A stretch of 64,000 nt of DNA from Pelomonas margarita (GCF_043555875.1 NZ_JBIGHW010000004.1:434001-498000), one strand, 5' to 3'; positions 24,127 through 33,123 are shown, counted from the stretch's first letter. Translations and numbers: made by a program. Notes: generated by a model not told the origin, from the letters alone.

Positions 24127-24819
24127 TCAGCGCTGGCGCTGCTGGCGCTCGCCGAACAAGGCCTCGCGGGCGCGTTCGTCGGTCAGCGGCCGGCGCGCAT
24201 CGGCCAGCACCGCCACGCCACGCTGCACGGCGGGTCGCTTGGCGATCTCGTCGAACCAGCCCTTGAGGTGCGGGTAGTCGGCCATCTCTACGCCCTGGTT
24301 CTTCCACGAGCGCAGCCACGGGAACACGGCGATGTCGGCGATGCTGTAGTCGCGCCCGCCGACGTAGGTGGTGTGCGCCAGCCTCTTGTTGAGCACGCCG
24401 TACAGGCGCTGCGCCTCGTGCGTGTAGCGCTCGATGGCGTAGGGCAGCTTCTGCGGCGCGTAAAGGCGGAAGTGGTGAGCCTGGCCCAACATGGGCCCGA
24501 CGCTGCCCATCTGGAACATCAGCCACTGCAGCACCTCGTACTTGCCCGCTACATCGGCCGGCAGCAGGCGGCTGGTCTTGCCGGCGAGGTAGAGCAGGAT
24601 GGCGCCGCTCTCGAACAGCGAGATCGGCCGGCCATCGGGGCCGTCGGTGTCGGTGAGGGCAGGGATCTTGTTGTTGGGGCTGAGAGCCAGGAAGTCGGGC
24701 GCAAACTGCTCGCCGGCACCGATGTCCACGGGATGCACCCGGTACGCGAGGCCACACTCTTCCAGCATGATGTGAACCTTGTGCCCGTTGGGTGTGGGCC
24801 ATGAGTAGACTTCGATCAT
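24127..24819 (-). CDS. Glutathione S-transferase, YfcG/Nu-class-like
   Basis: 230 residues. The thioredoxin-fold domain (1-85) starts MIEVYSWPTPNGHKVHIMLEE, with the TPNG segment used by YfcG-type enzymes, LSPNNKIPAL with the cis-Pro, and LFESGAILLYLA. The all-helical domain has YSIADIAVFPWLRSW, a family hallmark. Relatives act as glutathione-dependent disulfide reductases or peroxidases in the cytoplasm. Convergent with the sheath gene (5-base gap) and divergent from the next gene. Confidence 0.88.
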   Translation of the reverse strand: MIEVYSWPTPNGHKVHIMLEECGLAYRVHPVDIGAGEQFAPDFLALSPNNKIPALTDTDGPDGRPISLFESGAILLYLAGKTSRLLPADVAGKYEVLQWLMFQMGSVGPMLGQAHHFRLYAPQKLPYAIERYTHEAQRLYGVLNKRLAHTTYVGGRDYSIADIAVFPWLRSWKNQGVEMADYPHLKGWFDEIAKRPAVQRGVAVLADARRPLTDERAREALFGERQQRQR

Positions 24820-24877
24820 TCATCCCCTCCGTTCCGTACCCAGGCCAGCCTGGCATCCAGCCCGATTCTGTCGACTC

Positions 24878-25615
24878 ATGGTGGTAAAGCAAGTCAAGCA
24901 CTGGCTCGTGACCCGTGCCAACACCGCACGCTGGCGTCCTATCCTGGACTGGGCCGAGGCGCGTGGGGCCGAGTTCAGCCAAAGCCGTGACGGCCAGGGT
25001 TTCCTGATCGAGCAGCCCAATGCCCAGCCCGGCGCCTTGCGCGTGGAGTGGGGGCCGACGCAGCGCAGCTATCTGCAGGGCAACGAACTGCGCATGCGCT
25101 GTGAGATGGGCCTGCACCCCGACGTGCAGCTGATGGTGCTGGACCGCGCGCTGATGGAGACGCTGGAGGGTGCCGTCTTCGAGGCCTACACCGACACGCT
25201 CAAGACCCGCGTGGACACCGACACGCCGGAAGAGATGCGCTGGCTGGTGATGTTTCCCAAGCTCGGCCAGATGTCGTCGCAGATCGTGCGCCAGCGTTTC
25301 GGCGTGGTGGGCGTCACCAAGGACCTGAGCAGCAGCTGGGTGGAGGGCGCGCTCAGCGAGGCGCTGGCGCAGGCCAGCCAGGACCTGCTGCCCGAGGGCC
25401 ATCCCTTCGTGCTGATGTGCATGCGCGGCAACCTTTACCTGCGCACCGAGATGGCCGAGGCCGAGCTGTCGCGCGTGCAGGCGCTGGTGCGCCTGCTGGA
25501 GACGGCCGCGCGCGAGGCGCGGCGCGTGAGTGGGCGGCTGGGCGATGGCGGGGCCTGGCCGACGACGGCGTCGGTGGCCTGGTCGCCGTCGTCGCGGCTG
25601 TCAGACGATCACTGA
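24878..25615 (+). CDS. Conserved hypothetical protein
   Basis: 245 residues, soluble, no signal peptide or membrane segment. Mixed alpha/beta pattern with Trp-rich start (KHWLVTRANTARWRPILDW), a Met-rich region (LQLMVLDRALMETLEG-like) and a stretch GVVGVTKDLSSSWVEGALSEALAQASQDLL. The last 30 residues are low-complexity Ser/Asp-rich. I do not recognise a family. It is preceded by a short intergenic gap shared with the glutathione transferase and converges on the phosphotransferase gene. Confidence 0.55.
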   Translation: MVVKQVKHWLVTRANTARWRPILDWAEARGAEFSQSRDGQGFLIEQPNAQPGALRVEWGPTQRSYLQGNELRMRCEMGLHPDVQLMVLDRALMETLEGAVFEAYTDTLKTRVDTDTPEEMRWLVMFPKLGQMSSQIVRQRFGVVGVTKDLSSSWVEGALSEALAQASQDLLPEGHPFVLMCMRGNLYLRTEMAEAELSRVQALVRLLETAAREARRVSGRLGDGGAWPTTASVAWSPSSRLSDDH

Positions 25616-25629
25616 GGCCGCCGGGCCGT

Positions 25630-26703
25630 TCAAGCCTTCTGCGCAAAGTGCCAGGCCAGCTCGGACAGCGGCCGGGCGCTCTTGGCCGTCTCGCGCGCCT
25701 GGGCGCTGGAGGCCGTGCCGTCCACCACGCGCTTGGCGATGCCCTGCACGATGGCTGCGATGCGGAACAGGTTGTAGGCCAGGTAGAAGTTCCAGTCGGC
25801 CATGACGGCTCCGGCGTCGGCGCGGCCGGTGCGCTCGCAGTAGCGCTGCACGTAGTTGCGCTCGCTCGGGATGCCCAGCGCGGCCAGGTCCACGCCGCCC
25901 AGCCCGCGCGCGGCGCCCGAGGTCTGGATGTGCCAGCTCATGCAGTGGTAGCTGAAGTCGGCCAGCGGGTGGCCCAGCGTGGACAGCTCCCAGTCCAGCA
26001 CCGCGATGATGCGCGCCTCGGTGGGGTGGAAAACGACGTTGTCCATACGGTAGTCGCCGTGGACGATGCTGACCTCGCCGTTATCGCGCGCCGACGCCGG
26101 GATGTGCGCCGGCAGCCAGGCCAGCAGCGCGTCCATCGCCGGGTTGGGCTCGGTGACCGAGGCCAGGTATTGCTTGCTCCAGCGGCCGATCTGGCGCTCG
26201 AAGTAGTTGCCCGGCTTGCCGTAGGCCTCCAGCCCGCGGGCCTTGAAGTCGACCTGATGCAGTGCCGCGATGACGCGGTTCATCTCGTCGTAGTGGGCGG
26301 CGCGGTCGGCGTTGCCCATGCCGGGCAGGCTCTGGTCCCACAGCACGCGGCCGGGCATGAACTCCATGACGTAGAAGGCGCGGCCGATGACCGATTCGTC
26401 CTCGCACAGCGCGCGCATCGCCGGCACGGGCACGCCGGTGCCGGCCAGCGCGCCCATGACCTGGAACTCGCGCTCTATGGCGTGCGCGGATGGCAGCAGC
26501 TTGGCCACCGGCGCCGGCTTGCTGCGCATCACGTACTGGGTGGCCGGCGTCGTCAGCAGGTACGTCGGGTTGGACTGGCCGCCCTTGAACTGCTCGATAG
26601 CCAGCGGCCCCTTGAACCCGTCGACATGGGCCGCCAGCCAGGCTTCGAGCGCTGCCGTGTCCAGCGGCTGGGCAAGGGGACGGGTGCCGGTGAATGCTTC
26701 CAT
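25630..26703 (-). CDS. APH-fold phosphotransferase of the acyl-CoA dehydrogenase-associated (ACAD10-like) type
   Basis: 357 residues. The N-lobe includes LAIEQFKGGQSNPTYLL and YVMRSKPAPVAKLLPSAHAIEREF, with the kinase Lys/Glu pair. The catalytic loop is VSIVHGDYRMDNVVFHP, and IIAVLDWELSTLGHPLADF gives the metal-binding Asp. This matches the aminoglycoside-phosphotransferase-fold proteins that accompany acyl-CoA dehydrogenases and act on hydroxyacyl-CoA substrates. No dehydrogenase gene is adjacent here. The start at 26703 is chosen since upstream in-frame codons read as shadow of the regulator gene. Confidence 0.78.
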   Translation of the reverse strand: MEAFTGTRPLAQPLDTAALEAWLAAHVDGFKGPLAIEQFKGGQSNPTYLLTTPATQYVMRSKPAPVAKLLPSAHAIEREFQVMGALAGTGVPVPAMRALCEDESVIGRAFYVMEFMPGRVLWDQSLPGMGNADRAAHYDEMNRVIAALHQVDFKARGLEAYGKPGNYFERQIGRWSKQYLASVTEPNPAMDALLAWLPAHIPASARDNGEVSIVHGDYRMDNVVFHPTEARIIAVLDWELSTLGHPLADFSYHCMSWHIQTSGAARGLGGVDLAALGIPSERNYVQRYCERTGRADAGAVMADWNFYLAYNLFRIAAIVQGIAKRVVDGTASSAQARETAKSARPLSELAWHFAQKA

Positions 26704-26765
26704 GGGGATCGTTCGTCGAGACGTGAACTTTCCATTCTGCGAGCAGGGCACCGGCCCGCGTGTCT

Positions 26766-27482
26766 TCAGCGCGACGCTGCGGCAAGCAGCTTGTCGCGGC
26801 TCAGCACGACGAGCCGTGTGGGCTCCACGCGCACGGCGCCTTCGCGCTCGAAGGCCTTGAGCTCCTGGTTGACTCGCTGGCGCGACGCACCCAGCAGCTG
26901 TGCCAGATCTTCCTGCGCGAGTTGCAGGCCGATACGGATCTCGTCGCCCTCGTGCACGCCGTAGGAGCGCGCCAGAAGCAGCACCTGCTTGGCCAGCCGT
27001 GCGGCCAGCGGGCGGGTGTTGAGGTCCTCGATCATGTCGAACATCAGCCGCAGGCGCCGGCAGTTCAGCCGCAGCAGCGCGTCGTACAGCTCGGAATGGG
27101 CCTTCAGCAGTGCATGGAAATCGGCCTTGCGCACGCACAACAGCGTGGTCTCGCCGTGCGCGTAGGCGTCGTGCGTGCGCGGCAGACCGTCGAACAGCGC
27201 GATGTCGCCGAACCAGGTGCCGGGCTCCACATAGGTCAGCGAAATCTGCTTGCCGGCCAGCGACACCGAGCTGACGCGCACCGCGCCCTTGGCGACGGCT
27301 GACCACTCCTCGGCCGGCTCACCGCGGTGGGACAGCATGGTCTCGTCGGGCAGCCGGCGCACGTAGGCGCGCTGCAGGATGTCGTTGCGCAGGTTCTCGG
27401 ACAGGCGTGAGAACCACACGCCCTGGTCGATCTGCTGGCGTTCGGCGGGGGTGAGGGTGAGTGCGTTCATGGCGGGCGGCAT
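26766..27482 (-). CDS. Crp/Fnr-family transcriptional regulator
   Basis: 238 residues. A cyclic-nucleotide-binding-like domain (about 20-145) includes the GxxFGDIALFDGLPRTHDA phosphate-cassette-like part (SLTYVEPGTWFGDIALFDG). A C-terminal winged helix has QEDLAQLLGASRQRVNQELKAFEREG. No N-terminal Cys cluster is present, so it is not an FNR-type oxygen sensor. Start may be the ATG at 27470 (MNALTLTPAERQQ) instead of 27482. It diverges from the FimV-like gene and may control it or the phosphotransferase gene downstream. Confidence 0.85.
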   Translation of the reverse strand: MPPAMNALTLTPAERQQIDQGVWFSRLSENLRNDILQRAYVRRLPDETMLSHRGEPAEEWSAVAKGAVRVSSVSLAGKQISLTYVEPGTWFGDIALFDGLPRTHDAYAHGETTLLCVRKADFHALLKAHSELYDALLRLNCRRLRLMFDMIEDLNTRPLAARLAKQVLLLARSYGVHEGDEIRIGLQLAQEDLAQLLGASRQRVNQELKAFEREGAVRVEPTRLVVLSRDKLLAAASR

Positions 27483-27562
27483 TGTGCCCGGGTGGCCCCA
27501 TGCTAGAGTCGCCCGCGCTGTTCTTCCCCCTCATCCCACCCCTCGCCAGCCGCTCGCAGTCA

Positions 27563-29350
27563 ATGCCCATCACGGCCCCGCGCCCGACCTTGCTGGGTGC
27601 TCTCACACCCGCCTTGGCACTGCTGCTCGGCCTCGTTCCGCAAGGGGCCGACGCGCTCGGCATGGGGCGCCCGCAGGTGCACTCCGCGCTGGGCAAGCCG
27701 CTGGACGTGACCGTGCCGCTGACGCTGGCCGACGGAGAGCAGCTCACCGATGCCTGCGTGCGTGCAGAGGTGTCGGCCGGCGAGGCTCGTGTGCCGGCCG
27801 GGCTGCTGCAGATGCGCATCGAGGGCGAGGCGGGCGAGCGCCGCATCCGGTTGCAGAGCCTGGTGCGCGTGGACGAGCCGGCGCTGCGCATCACGCTGGC
27901 GCTGGGCTGCCCGCTGCGGCTGACCCGCGAGTTCAACGCCTTCATCGACCCGCCGGCCCAGCCCGCGGCACCGGCCCTGCAGGTGGCGTCGCCCGCGGCC
28001 GTGCCGGCCCCGGCGCCCGCTGCCGCGCCGGTGGCCGAGCCGCCGTCGCGGGGCGTGGCGGAGGCTGCATCGGCCACGCCCCGCGCACCCGCCGTGCGGC
28101 CGCGCGCCAAGCCCCGACCCAAGTCCCCTGCGCCCCGGCTGGTACTGGAGCGGCCGGAGGTGCTGGTCAGCCAGGCACCCCAGCGGCCGGGCGTGCCGGA
28201 GACGGAGCTGACGCCCGAGCTGGAGGCGCAGATCGCTCAGCTCGAACAGACGGTGGCGCAGCTGCGCGCGGAGCTGGAGGCGCAGGCGTCGGGCCCGGTG
28301 GCGTCCGTGGCGGCATCCGCGGCTTCAGCCGCGTCGGCGGTGGCGGCTGCGCAGGCCGCGTCGGTGCCGCCGCCGGAGCCGTTTGCGTCAGCCCCCACGC
28401 CGCCAGCGCCGCGTGCGGCGCGCGCGTCGTCGTACCGCGATCCCATGACCTGGCTGCTGACGCTGGGCCTGAGTCTGGTGGCCGGCGCTGCGGCGTTCTA
28501 CGGCAGCCGCTGGCGCGAGCAGCGCGCGCGGCGCGAGCGGGCTTACTGGCGGGCACTGCATGCGGTCGAGGGCACGGCAGATGCCGCCCCGGTGCCGCCG
28601 CACGTGCCGGCCAGCGCCTCGCCGGGCATGGCGCCGCCGGTGGCCGCGCCGGCTGCGGTGCTGCCGGACGAAGGCCAGCATCAGGCTACTCGGCCGCAGC
28701 CGCGTCCGATGGCTTGGCCGCCCGGTCCGATCGCCACGCCGCTGCCGGTGGCTGTGCCTGCGCCTGAGGACGTGGCGTTGTCTCTGCAGGCCACCCAGCC
28801 GCTGCCCGTGCAGGCCACCGGCGTGCCGGTGCTGTCCCAGGAACTGAGCGTGGCTGACGAGTTGCTGGATCTGCAGCAGCAGGCAGAGTTCCTGCAGCTG
28901 CTGGGCCAGCACGATGCTGCGGCAGACCTGCTTGCCGGCCGCCTGGCCCGTGGCAACGCCGGCGCGATGCCCTACCTGATGCTGATGGAGCTGTGTCAGC
29001 AGCGCGGTGAACCCGAGGTGTTCGCCGAGCTGGCGCGGCAGTTCGAGCAGCGTTTCCGCACGGTGGCGCCCGCCTGGGCGCAGAGCCTGTCCCGGGGGCG
29101 CAGCCTGGATGCGAGCCCCAGCGTCATCGCGCATCTGCAGGTCGTCTGGTCCGACCCGTCGGCGGCGATGCATATGCTGCGCGATCTGTTGGCCCGCGGG
29201 GCCGGCCCGGGCGCGCCGCATTTCGAGCTGCCGGCCTACCGCGACCTGCTGACGCTCTACAGCGTGGCCCGCGACCTGTTCGAGGCCGGGCTGCGCGGCG
29301 AGGGCGTGGACTTGATGCTGCCGCTGGATTCTCGGTTCGGCGAGCAGTGA
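27563..29350 (+). CDS. FimV/HubP-like envelope protein
   Basis: 595 residues. Signal peptide (TLLGALTPALALLLGLVPQGADALG), then a periplasmic FimV-like domain (LGMGRPQVHSALGKPLDVTVPLTLADGE and later TREFNAFIDPP). A long Ala/Pro-rich linker holds a coiled coil (ELTPELEAQIAQLEQTVAQLRAELEAQ). One membrane helix (WLLTLGLSLVAGAAAFYG, about residue 300) leads to a cytoplasmic helical part. FimV/HubP proteins organise cell poles, type IV pili and secretion. A LysM peptidoglycan-binding domain is not obvious, so this is a divergent member. Start at 27563 is chosen for the signal peptide; ATG 27500 is possible. Confidence 0.65.
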   Translation: MPITAPRPTLLGALTPALALLLGLVPQGADALGMGRPQVHSALGKPLDVTVPLTLADGEQLTDACVRAEVSAGEARVPAGLLQMRIEGEAGERRIRLQSLVRVDEPALRITLALGCPLRLTREFNAFIDPPAQPAAPALQVASPAAVPAPAPAAAPVAEPPSRGVAEAASATPRAPAVRPRAKPRPKSPAPRLVLERPEVLVSQAPQRPGVPETELTPELEAQIAQLEQTVAQLRAELEAQASGPVASVAASAASAASAVAAAQAASVPPPEPFASAPTPPAPRAARASSYRDPMTWLLTLGLSLVAGAAAFYGSRWREQRARRERAYWRALHAVEGTADAAPVPPHVPASASPGMAPPVAAPAAVLPDEGQHQATRPQPRPMAWPPGPIATPLPVAVPAPEDVALSLQATQPLPVQATGVPVLSQELSVADELLDLQQQAEFLQLLGQHDAAADLLAGRLARGNAGAMPYLMLMELCQQRGEPEVFAELARQFEQRFRTVAPAWAQSLSRGRSLDASPSVIAHLQVVWSDPSAAMHMLRDLLARGAGPGAPHFELPAYRDLLTLYSVARDLFEAGLRGEGVDLMLPLDSRFGEQ

Positions 29351-29365
29351 CCGGGCGCGGCGGCG

Positions 29366-29532
29366 CTCAGAGGTTGAGAGTTTTTTGGCCGTGCCCGAAA
29401 GGCGCGTCAAAACGCCGCTGATCTAGGCGCAAAGCACAGCCATAGTTCTGGCTATGGCGAGCATTTGCAACGACGGGCGGGGGCGTTTTGGCGTGCAAAG
29501 CGGGCATGGGTGAAGGACTCTCAACCTCTCAG
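29366..29532. repeat. Nested inverted-repeat (MITE/REP-like) element
   Basis: Terminal perfect 13-base inverted repeats AGAGGTTGAGAGT (29369-29381) and its complement (29517-29529) bound the element. Inner arms also mirror each other with mismatches (TGCCCG...CAAAACGCC on both sides). A central hairpin GCCATAG/CTATGGC (29439-29445 with 29452-29458) has a six-base loop. The element fills nearly the whole gap between the FimV-like gene and cysB, and the right terminal repeat includes the first base of the cysB stop codon (29529-29531). It can also act as a bidirectional terminator. No coding capacity. Confidence 0.75.
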
Positions 29533-30473
29533 ATGCCGAAGTCGTCGGCCTCGCCGTTCATGGCTTTCTCGATGAGTCGGCGCGACAGCCGCTCCGATAG
29601 CAGCTCGGCAAAGGTGTAGACGTAGTTGCGCAGGTAAGCGCCGCGCTTGAAGGCGATGCGCGTGACATTGCTGCCCAGCAACTCGCCCAGCGGGCGGGCG
29701 ACGAGGTCGCTGCCCGGCGGCTCTTCGCGCATGGCCATCTCGGCCACGATGCCCACGCCCATGCCCAGGCGCACATAGGTCTTGATGACGTCCGAGTCGA
29801 TGGCCTCCAGCACGATGTTGGGCGTCAGGTGGCGGGCCGCGAAGGCCTTGTCGATGCGCGTGCGGCCGGTGAAGCTGGGGTGGTAGGACACCAGCGGCTC
29901 GGCGCCGATTTGCTCCAGGCTGATGCGCTCGGCCGTGGCCAGCGGGTGGTCGCGCGGCACCACCATCACGTGCTGCCATTCGTAGCATGGCAAGGTGACC
30001 AGCTCCGGGTACTGTGCCAGCGACTCCGTGGCCAAGCCCAGATCGGCGGTCTCGTCGATGAGCATGCGGGCGACCTGGTCCGGGCTGCCCTGGTGCAGGC
30101 TGACGCGCAGCTGCGGCAAGTTCTTGCGCAGCTGGGCCACCGGCGCGGGCAGCACGTAGCGGGCCTGCGTGTGGGTGGTGGCGATGGAGAAGGTGCCGCT
30201 GTCCTGGCGCGAGTACTCTTCGCCGATGCGCTTCAGGTTGGCCACCTCGCGCAGGATGATCTCGATGCAGGCCAGCACCTGCTCGCCGGGCTCGGTGATG
30301 CGGCGCAGCCGCTTGCCGTGGCGGGAGAAGATGTCCACGCCTAGCTCCTCTTCCAGCTCCAGGATGGCCTTGGACACGCCGGGTTGCGAGGTGAACAGTG
30401 CCTTGGCGGTCTCGGTGAGGTTGAGGTTGCGCCGGGCGGCTTCCTGGACGAAGCGGAACTGATGGAGATTCAT
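29529..30473 (-). CDS. cysB: CysB-type LysR regulator of sulfur assimilation
   Basis: 314 residues. The winged HTH begins MNLHQFRFVQEAARRNLNLTE and includes KALFTSQPGVSKAILELEEELG, the Cys-family form of the LysR HTH. The effector domain contains TTHTQARYVLP, the sulfate/O-acetylserine-binding loop found in CysB and Cbl. It activates cysteine biosynthesis and sulfonate use genes. Next gene downstream in transcription order is separated by the repeat element; cbiX lies upstream by 33 bases. Length is normal for the family. Confidence 0.88.
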   Translation of the reverse strand: MNLHQFRFVQEAARRNLNLTETAKALFTSQPGVSKAILELEEELGVDIFSRHGKRLRRITEPGEQVLACIEIILREVANLKRIGEEYSRQDSGTFSIATTHTQARYVLPAPVAQLRKNLPQLRVSLHQGSPDQVARMLIDETADLGLATESLAQYPELVTLPCYEWQHVMVVPRDHPLATAERISLEQIGAEPLVSYHPSFTGRTRIDKAFAARHLTPNIVLEAIDSDVIKTYVRLGMGVGIVAEMAMREEPPGSDLVARPLGELLGSNVTRIAFKRGAYLRNYVYTFAELLSERLSRRLIEKAMNGEADDFGI

Positions 30474-30506
30474 GGCGGGGGCGGTGAGTCGCCGAGAAGG
30501 CGTCGG

Positions 30507-30878
30507 TCAGTCGAGTACGCCCAGGCAGGTCTGGGTGATGGCCTGCAGCATGGCTTCCTGGTCGCCCAGCGGCGGGTGCAGCAGCCACTCGATGGCGTCG
30601 CCATGCAGCTCGCGCAGGCGCTCTAGCAGCACGGGCACATCGCGCCGCACATGGCCGCCAGTGCCAAGGAACAGCGGCAGCACGTGCACGCGCGTGCAGC
30701 CGGCGGCGGCCAGCTGGGCTGCTGCCTGCTCCATGTCGGGCGACATCAGTTCCAGGTAGGCCATGGCCAGTGGCGTGTCGGGCCGGGCGGCGCGCAGCCG
30801 CTCGGTGACGATCTCAAAGGGCCGTGCCCACGCGGGGTCACGCGCGCCATGCGCGAACAGTAGCAATCCATCCATCAT
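30507..30878 (-). CDS. cbiX: Small CbiX/SirB-type sirohydrochlorin chelatase
   Basis: 123 residues. MDGLLLFAHGARDPAW holds the metal-site His (AHGARD), and VHVLPLFLGTGGHVRRD gives the second conserved His segment. The size matches the short chelatases that insert iron or cobalt into sirohydrochlorin. Siroheme serves sulfite reductase, so placement next to cysB is functionally sensible. The ATG overlaps the lptG stop, which suggests co-transcription with lptF-lptG. Confidence 0.8.
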   Translation of the reverse strand: MMDGLLLFAHGARDPAWARPFEIVTERLRAARPDTPLAMAYLELMSPDMEQAAAQLAAAGCTRVHVLPLFLGTGGHVRRDVPVLLERLRELHGDAIEWLLHPPLGDQEAMLQAITQTCLGVLD

Positions 30879-31999
30879 CGGTAGCGCACCAGCCAGGTGA
30901 AGGCGGCCAGGGACATGGCCAGGTAGAGCAGGCTTGGCGTTGCTGCCACAGCCCAGGGCGTCCAGTTCTTCAGCAGGCCTAGATGGCCGGCCACGTTGTT
31001 CAGCAGTACGAAGCTGATGCCGAGCATGATGCCGCCGAACACCTTGATGCTGATGCCGCCGGAGCGCCCGTGCAGATAGGCAAAGGGCAGGGCCAGCGCC
31101 ACCATGACGAAACAGGCGAAGGGGTAGAAGGCCTTGCGCCAGAACTGGATGTTGTGCGCCTGGGCGGATTGCTCCTGCGCCGACAGGTGCTCTGTGTAGC
31201 GGAACAGTTCGACCGTCGACATGGACACCGCCGGCAGCACGGCCGCCGCGATCACGCCGGCATGCAGCGAGCTCTGCCAGCTCAACTGGTCCAGGCGCTG
31301 CTCGGTGACGACGACCTGCCCCACGCTGCGGCTGCCGGTGGCGCCAGGTTGCCAGCTCGTGCGGGCCGCGTCCTGCAGGCGCCACAGGCCCTGGGCGTCC
31401 ACGCTGACCCGCGCTGCCTCGGTGCGCGACATCAGCCGGCCCTGGGCATCGAACTCGAAGATGCGCACATCGGCCAGCTCGCCGCCCGAGCCGACGCGGC
31501 CCACCTTGACCGAGTAGCTGCGTTCCTGGCCGTCGACCTGCCGGTGGTCTTTCAGCCAGGCGCCGCGGCCGGTGTTGCCGGTGTCGCGGCCCAGGCGGGC
31601 GCGCAGCTCGTCACCCTGGCGCTCGAAGGCGGGCGCCACGTAGTCACCCATCACGAAGGTCAACACGGCGAAGGCCGCAGCCAGGCCGGCCAGCAGCGCC
31701 AGCGCTCGACCCGGGCCCAGGCCCCCGGTGCGCAGGATGGTGAACTCGCTGCTCTGCGCCAGCCGGGCCAGCGCGAGGATGGCGCCGATCAGCACGGCGA
31801 TGGGGAACATCTCGTAGAAGTTGCCCGGCATCTCCATCGCGGCCAGCAGCGCAGCCTTGCCGGCACCGGCGCCGACCCGGGCCATGCGCTCGATCTCCTC
31901 TACGAAGTCGATGAAGAAGGACAGCGACAGCAGTGACAGCGTGACCAGCAGCACCGAGCCGGCGATGTCCTTGTATAGAAGGCGGCGGACGGTCTTCAT
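30875..31999 (-). CDS. lptG: LPS export ABC transporter permease LptG
   Basis: 374 residues. Membrane helices at both ends (LLVTLSLLSLSFFIDFVEEI, AALLAGLAAAFAVLTFVMGDYVAP; FACFVMVALALPFAYLHGRSGGISIKVFGG at the C-side) flank a periplasmic beta-jellyroll domain (about 130-280). The RTGGLGPGRAL segment is the coupling helix region. With LptF and LptB it extracts lipopolysaccharide from the inner membrane. Start overlaps the lptF stop (ATGA). Confidence 0.92.
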   Translation of the reverse strand: MKTVRRLLYKDIAGSVLLVTLSLLSLSFFIDFVEEIERMARVGAGAGKAALLAAMEMPGNFYEMFPIAVLIGAILALARLAQSSEFTILRTGGLGPGRALALLAGLAAAFAVLTFVMGDYVAPAFERQGDELRARLGRDTGNTGRGAWLKDHRQVDGQERSYSVKVGRVGSGGELADVRIFEFDAQGRLMSRTEAARVSVDAQGLWRLQDAARTSWQPGATGSRSVGQVVVTEQRLDQLSWQSSLHAGVIAAAVLPAVSMSTVELFRYTEHLSAQEQSAQAHNIQFWRKAFYPFACFVMVALALPFAYLHGRSGGISIKVFGGIMLGISFVLLNNVAGHLGLLKNWTPWAVAATPSLLYLAMSLAAFTWLVRYR

Positions 32000-33102
32000 G
32001 CCGGCACCGCCTTGGCCCGGCGGCGCAGGCAGAAGCGGTTGCCGTTGTCGCGCAGCCAGATGACGGCCAACGCCAGCAGCAGCGCCGTGCCGTGCAGTGT
32101 CAACAGCGCCTTGGGCAGTGTCATGCGGCTGTTGCCGACCCAGGACTGGGACAGGCTGATGAGGTTGAAGTACACGACGAAGGCCAGCAGTGCGAACAGC
32201 AGGTTCCAGTTGTTGGCCCGGCGCGGGTTGGAGGCGGCGAGCCCGATGCCCAGCAAGGCCATGTTGAAGGCGCCAAGGATCATGCCCAGCCGCCAGGCGA
32301 GTTCGCCATGGTGCTTGGGCGTGGGGTTCCTGAGCAGATCCAGCGTGGGCATGGCCTTGGGGGGCAACTGGTTGGCGTTGGCCATCACCTGCGGGTCGGT
32401 CATGACCTTGTACTGCTCGAAGCGGGCCAGGCTCTTCTCGCCCGTCTTGAGCTGGGTCTCGTTGCGCTGGCCGTGGTCCAGCACGAGGTAGCGGTCGTCG
32501 CCTTCCATCTGCAGGCGGCCACGGGAAGAGGTGGTCACCGATTCGCGGTCTTGGTCGCTGGACAGGATGAAGACGTTGCGGCCCGTGGCGGCATCGTCAC
32601 CGTCGCGTTCGATGAAGAAAACCCGGCTGCCGTCGCTGGAACTCTGGAACTGGCCCGGCGCCACGCGGGAGAGGTCGCTGCGCTTCTGGTAGCGCTCCTT
32701 GAGCTCGGCACTGTTCTGGTTGCCCCAGGGCCACACGATGAGTTCCAGCACCACCACGGCCAGCAGCACGGGCCAGGCCATGCGCAGCACCGGCCGGATG
32801 AAGGTGGACAGCGGGATGCCGCTGGCGAACCAGATCGTCATCTCCGACTCGCGGTACAGCCGCCCGAGCGTCATGACGACGGCCAGGAACAGCGACAGCA
32901 CCAGCATGGTGGCCAGGTGGGCGATGGTCGCGTAGCCCATCAGCAGCACCACATCCTGTGGCGCCACGTTGCCGCCCGCTGCCTGGCCCAGCGTCTTGAT
33001 CAGCGTCTGCGTCAACATGATGGTCAGGATGACCACCAGCGTGACGCCAAAGCTCTTGGCGAGCTCGGATCGCGTGGATGAATCGAATAACATCAAACGC
33101 AC
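31996..33102 (-). CDS. lptF: LPS export ABC transporter permease LptF
   Basis: 368 residues with the same architecture as LptG: N-terminal helices (FGVTLVVILTIMLTQTLIKTLGQ, LMGYATIAHLATMLVLSLFLAVVMTLGRLYRESEM), periplasmic jellyroll domain (about 130-265), and C-terminal helices (GMILGAFNMALLGIGLAAS, LLFALLAFVVYFNLISLSQSW). First gene of the lptF-lptG-cbiX unit. It diverges from pepA with only 21 bases between start codons, so the promoters overlap the opposite coding sequences. This divergence is widely conserved in proteobacteria. Confidence 0.92.
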   Translation of the reverse strand: MRLMLFDSSTRSELAKSFGVTLVVILTIMLTQTLIKTLGQAAGGNVAPQDVVLLMGYATIAHLATMLVLSLFLAVVMTLGRLYRESEMTIWFASGIPLSTFIRPVLRMAWPVLLAVVVLELIVWPWGNQNSAELKERYQKRSDLSRVAPGQFQSSSDGSRVFFIERDGDDAATGRNVFILSSDQDRESVTTSSRGRLQMEGDDRYLVLDHGQRNETQLKTGEKSLARFEQYKVMTDPQVMANANQLPPKAMPTLDLLRNPTPKHHGELAWRLGMILGAFNMALLGIGLAASNPRRANNWNLLFALLAFVVYFNLISLSQSWVGNSRMTLPKALLTLHGTALLLALAVIWLRDNGNRFCLRRRAKAVPA

Positions 33103-33123
33103 TTCTATCTACTTCCAGTCATT

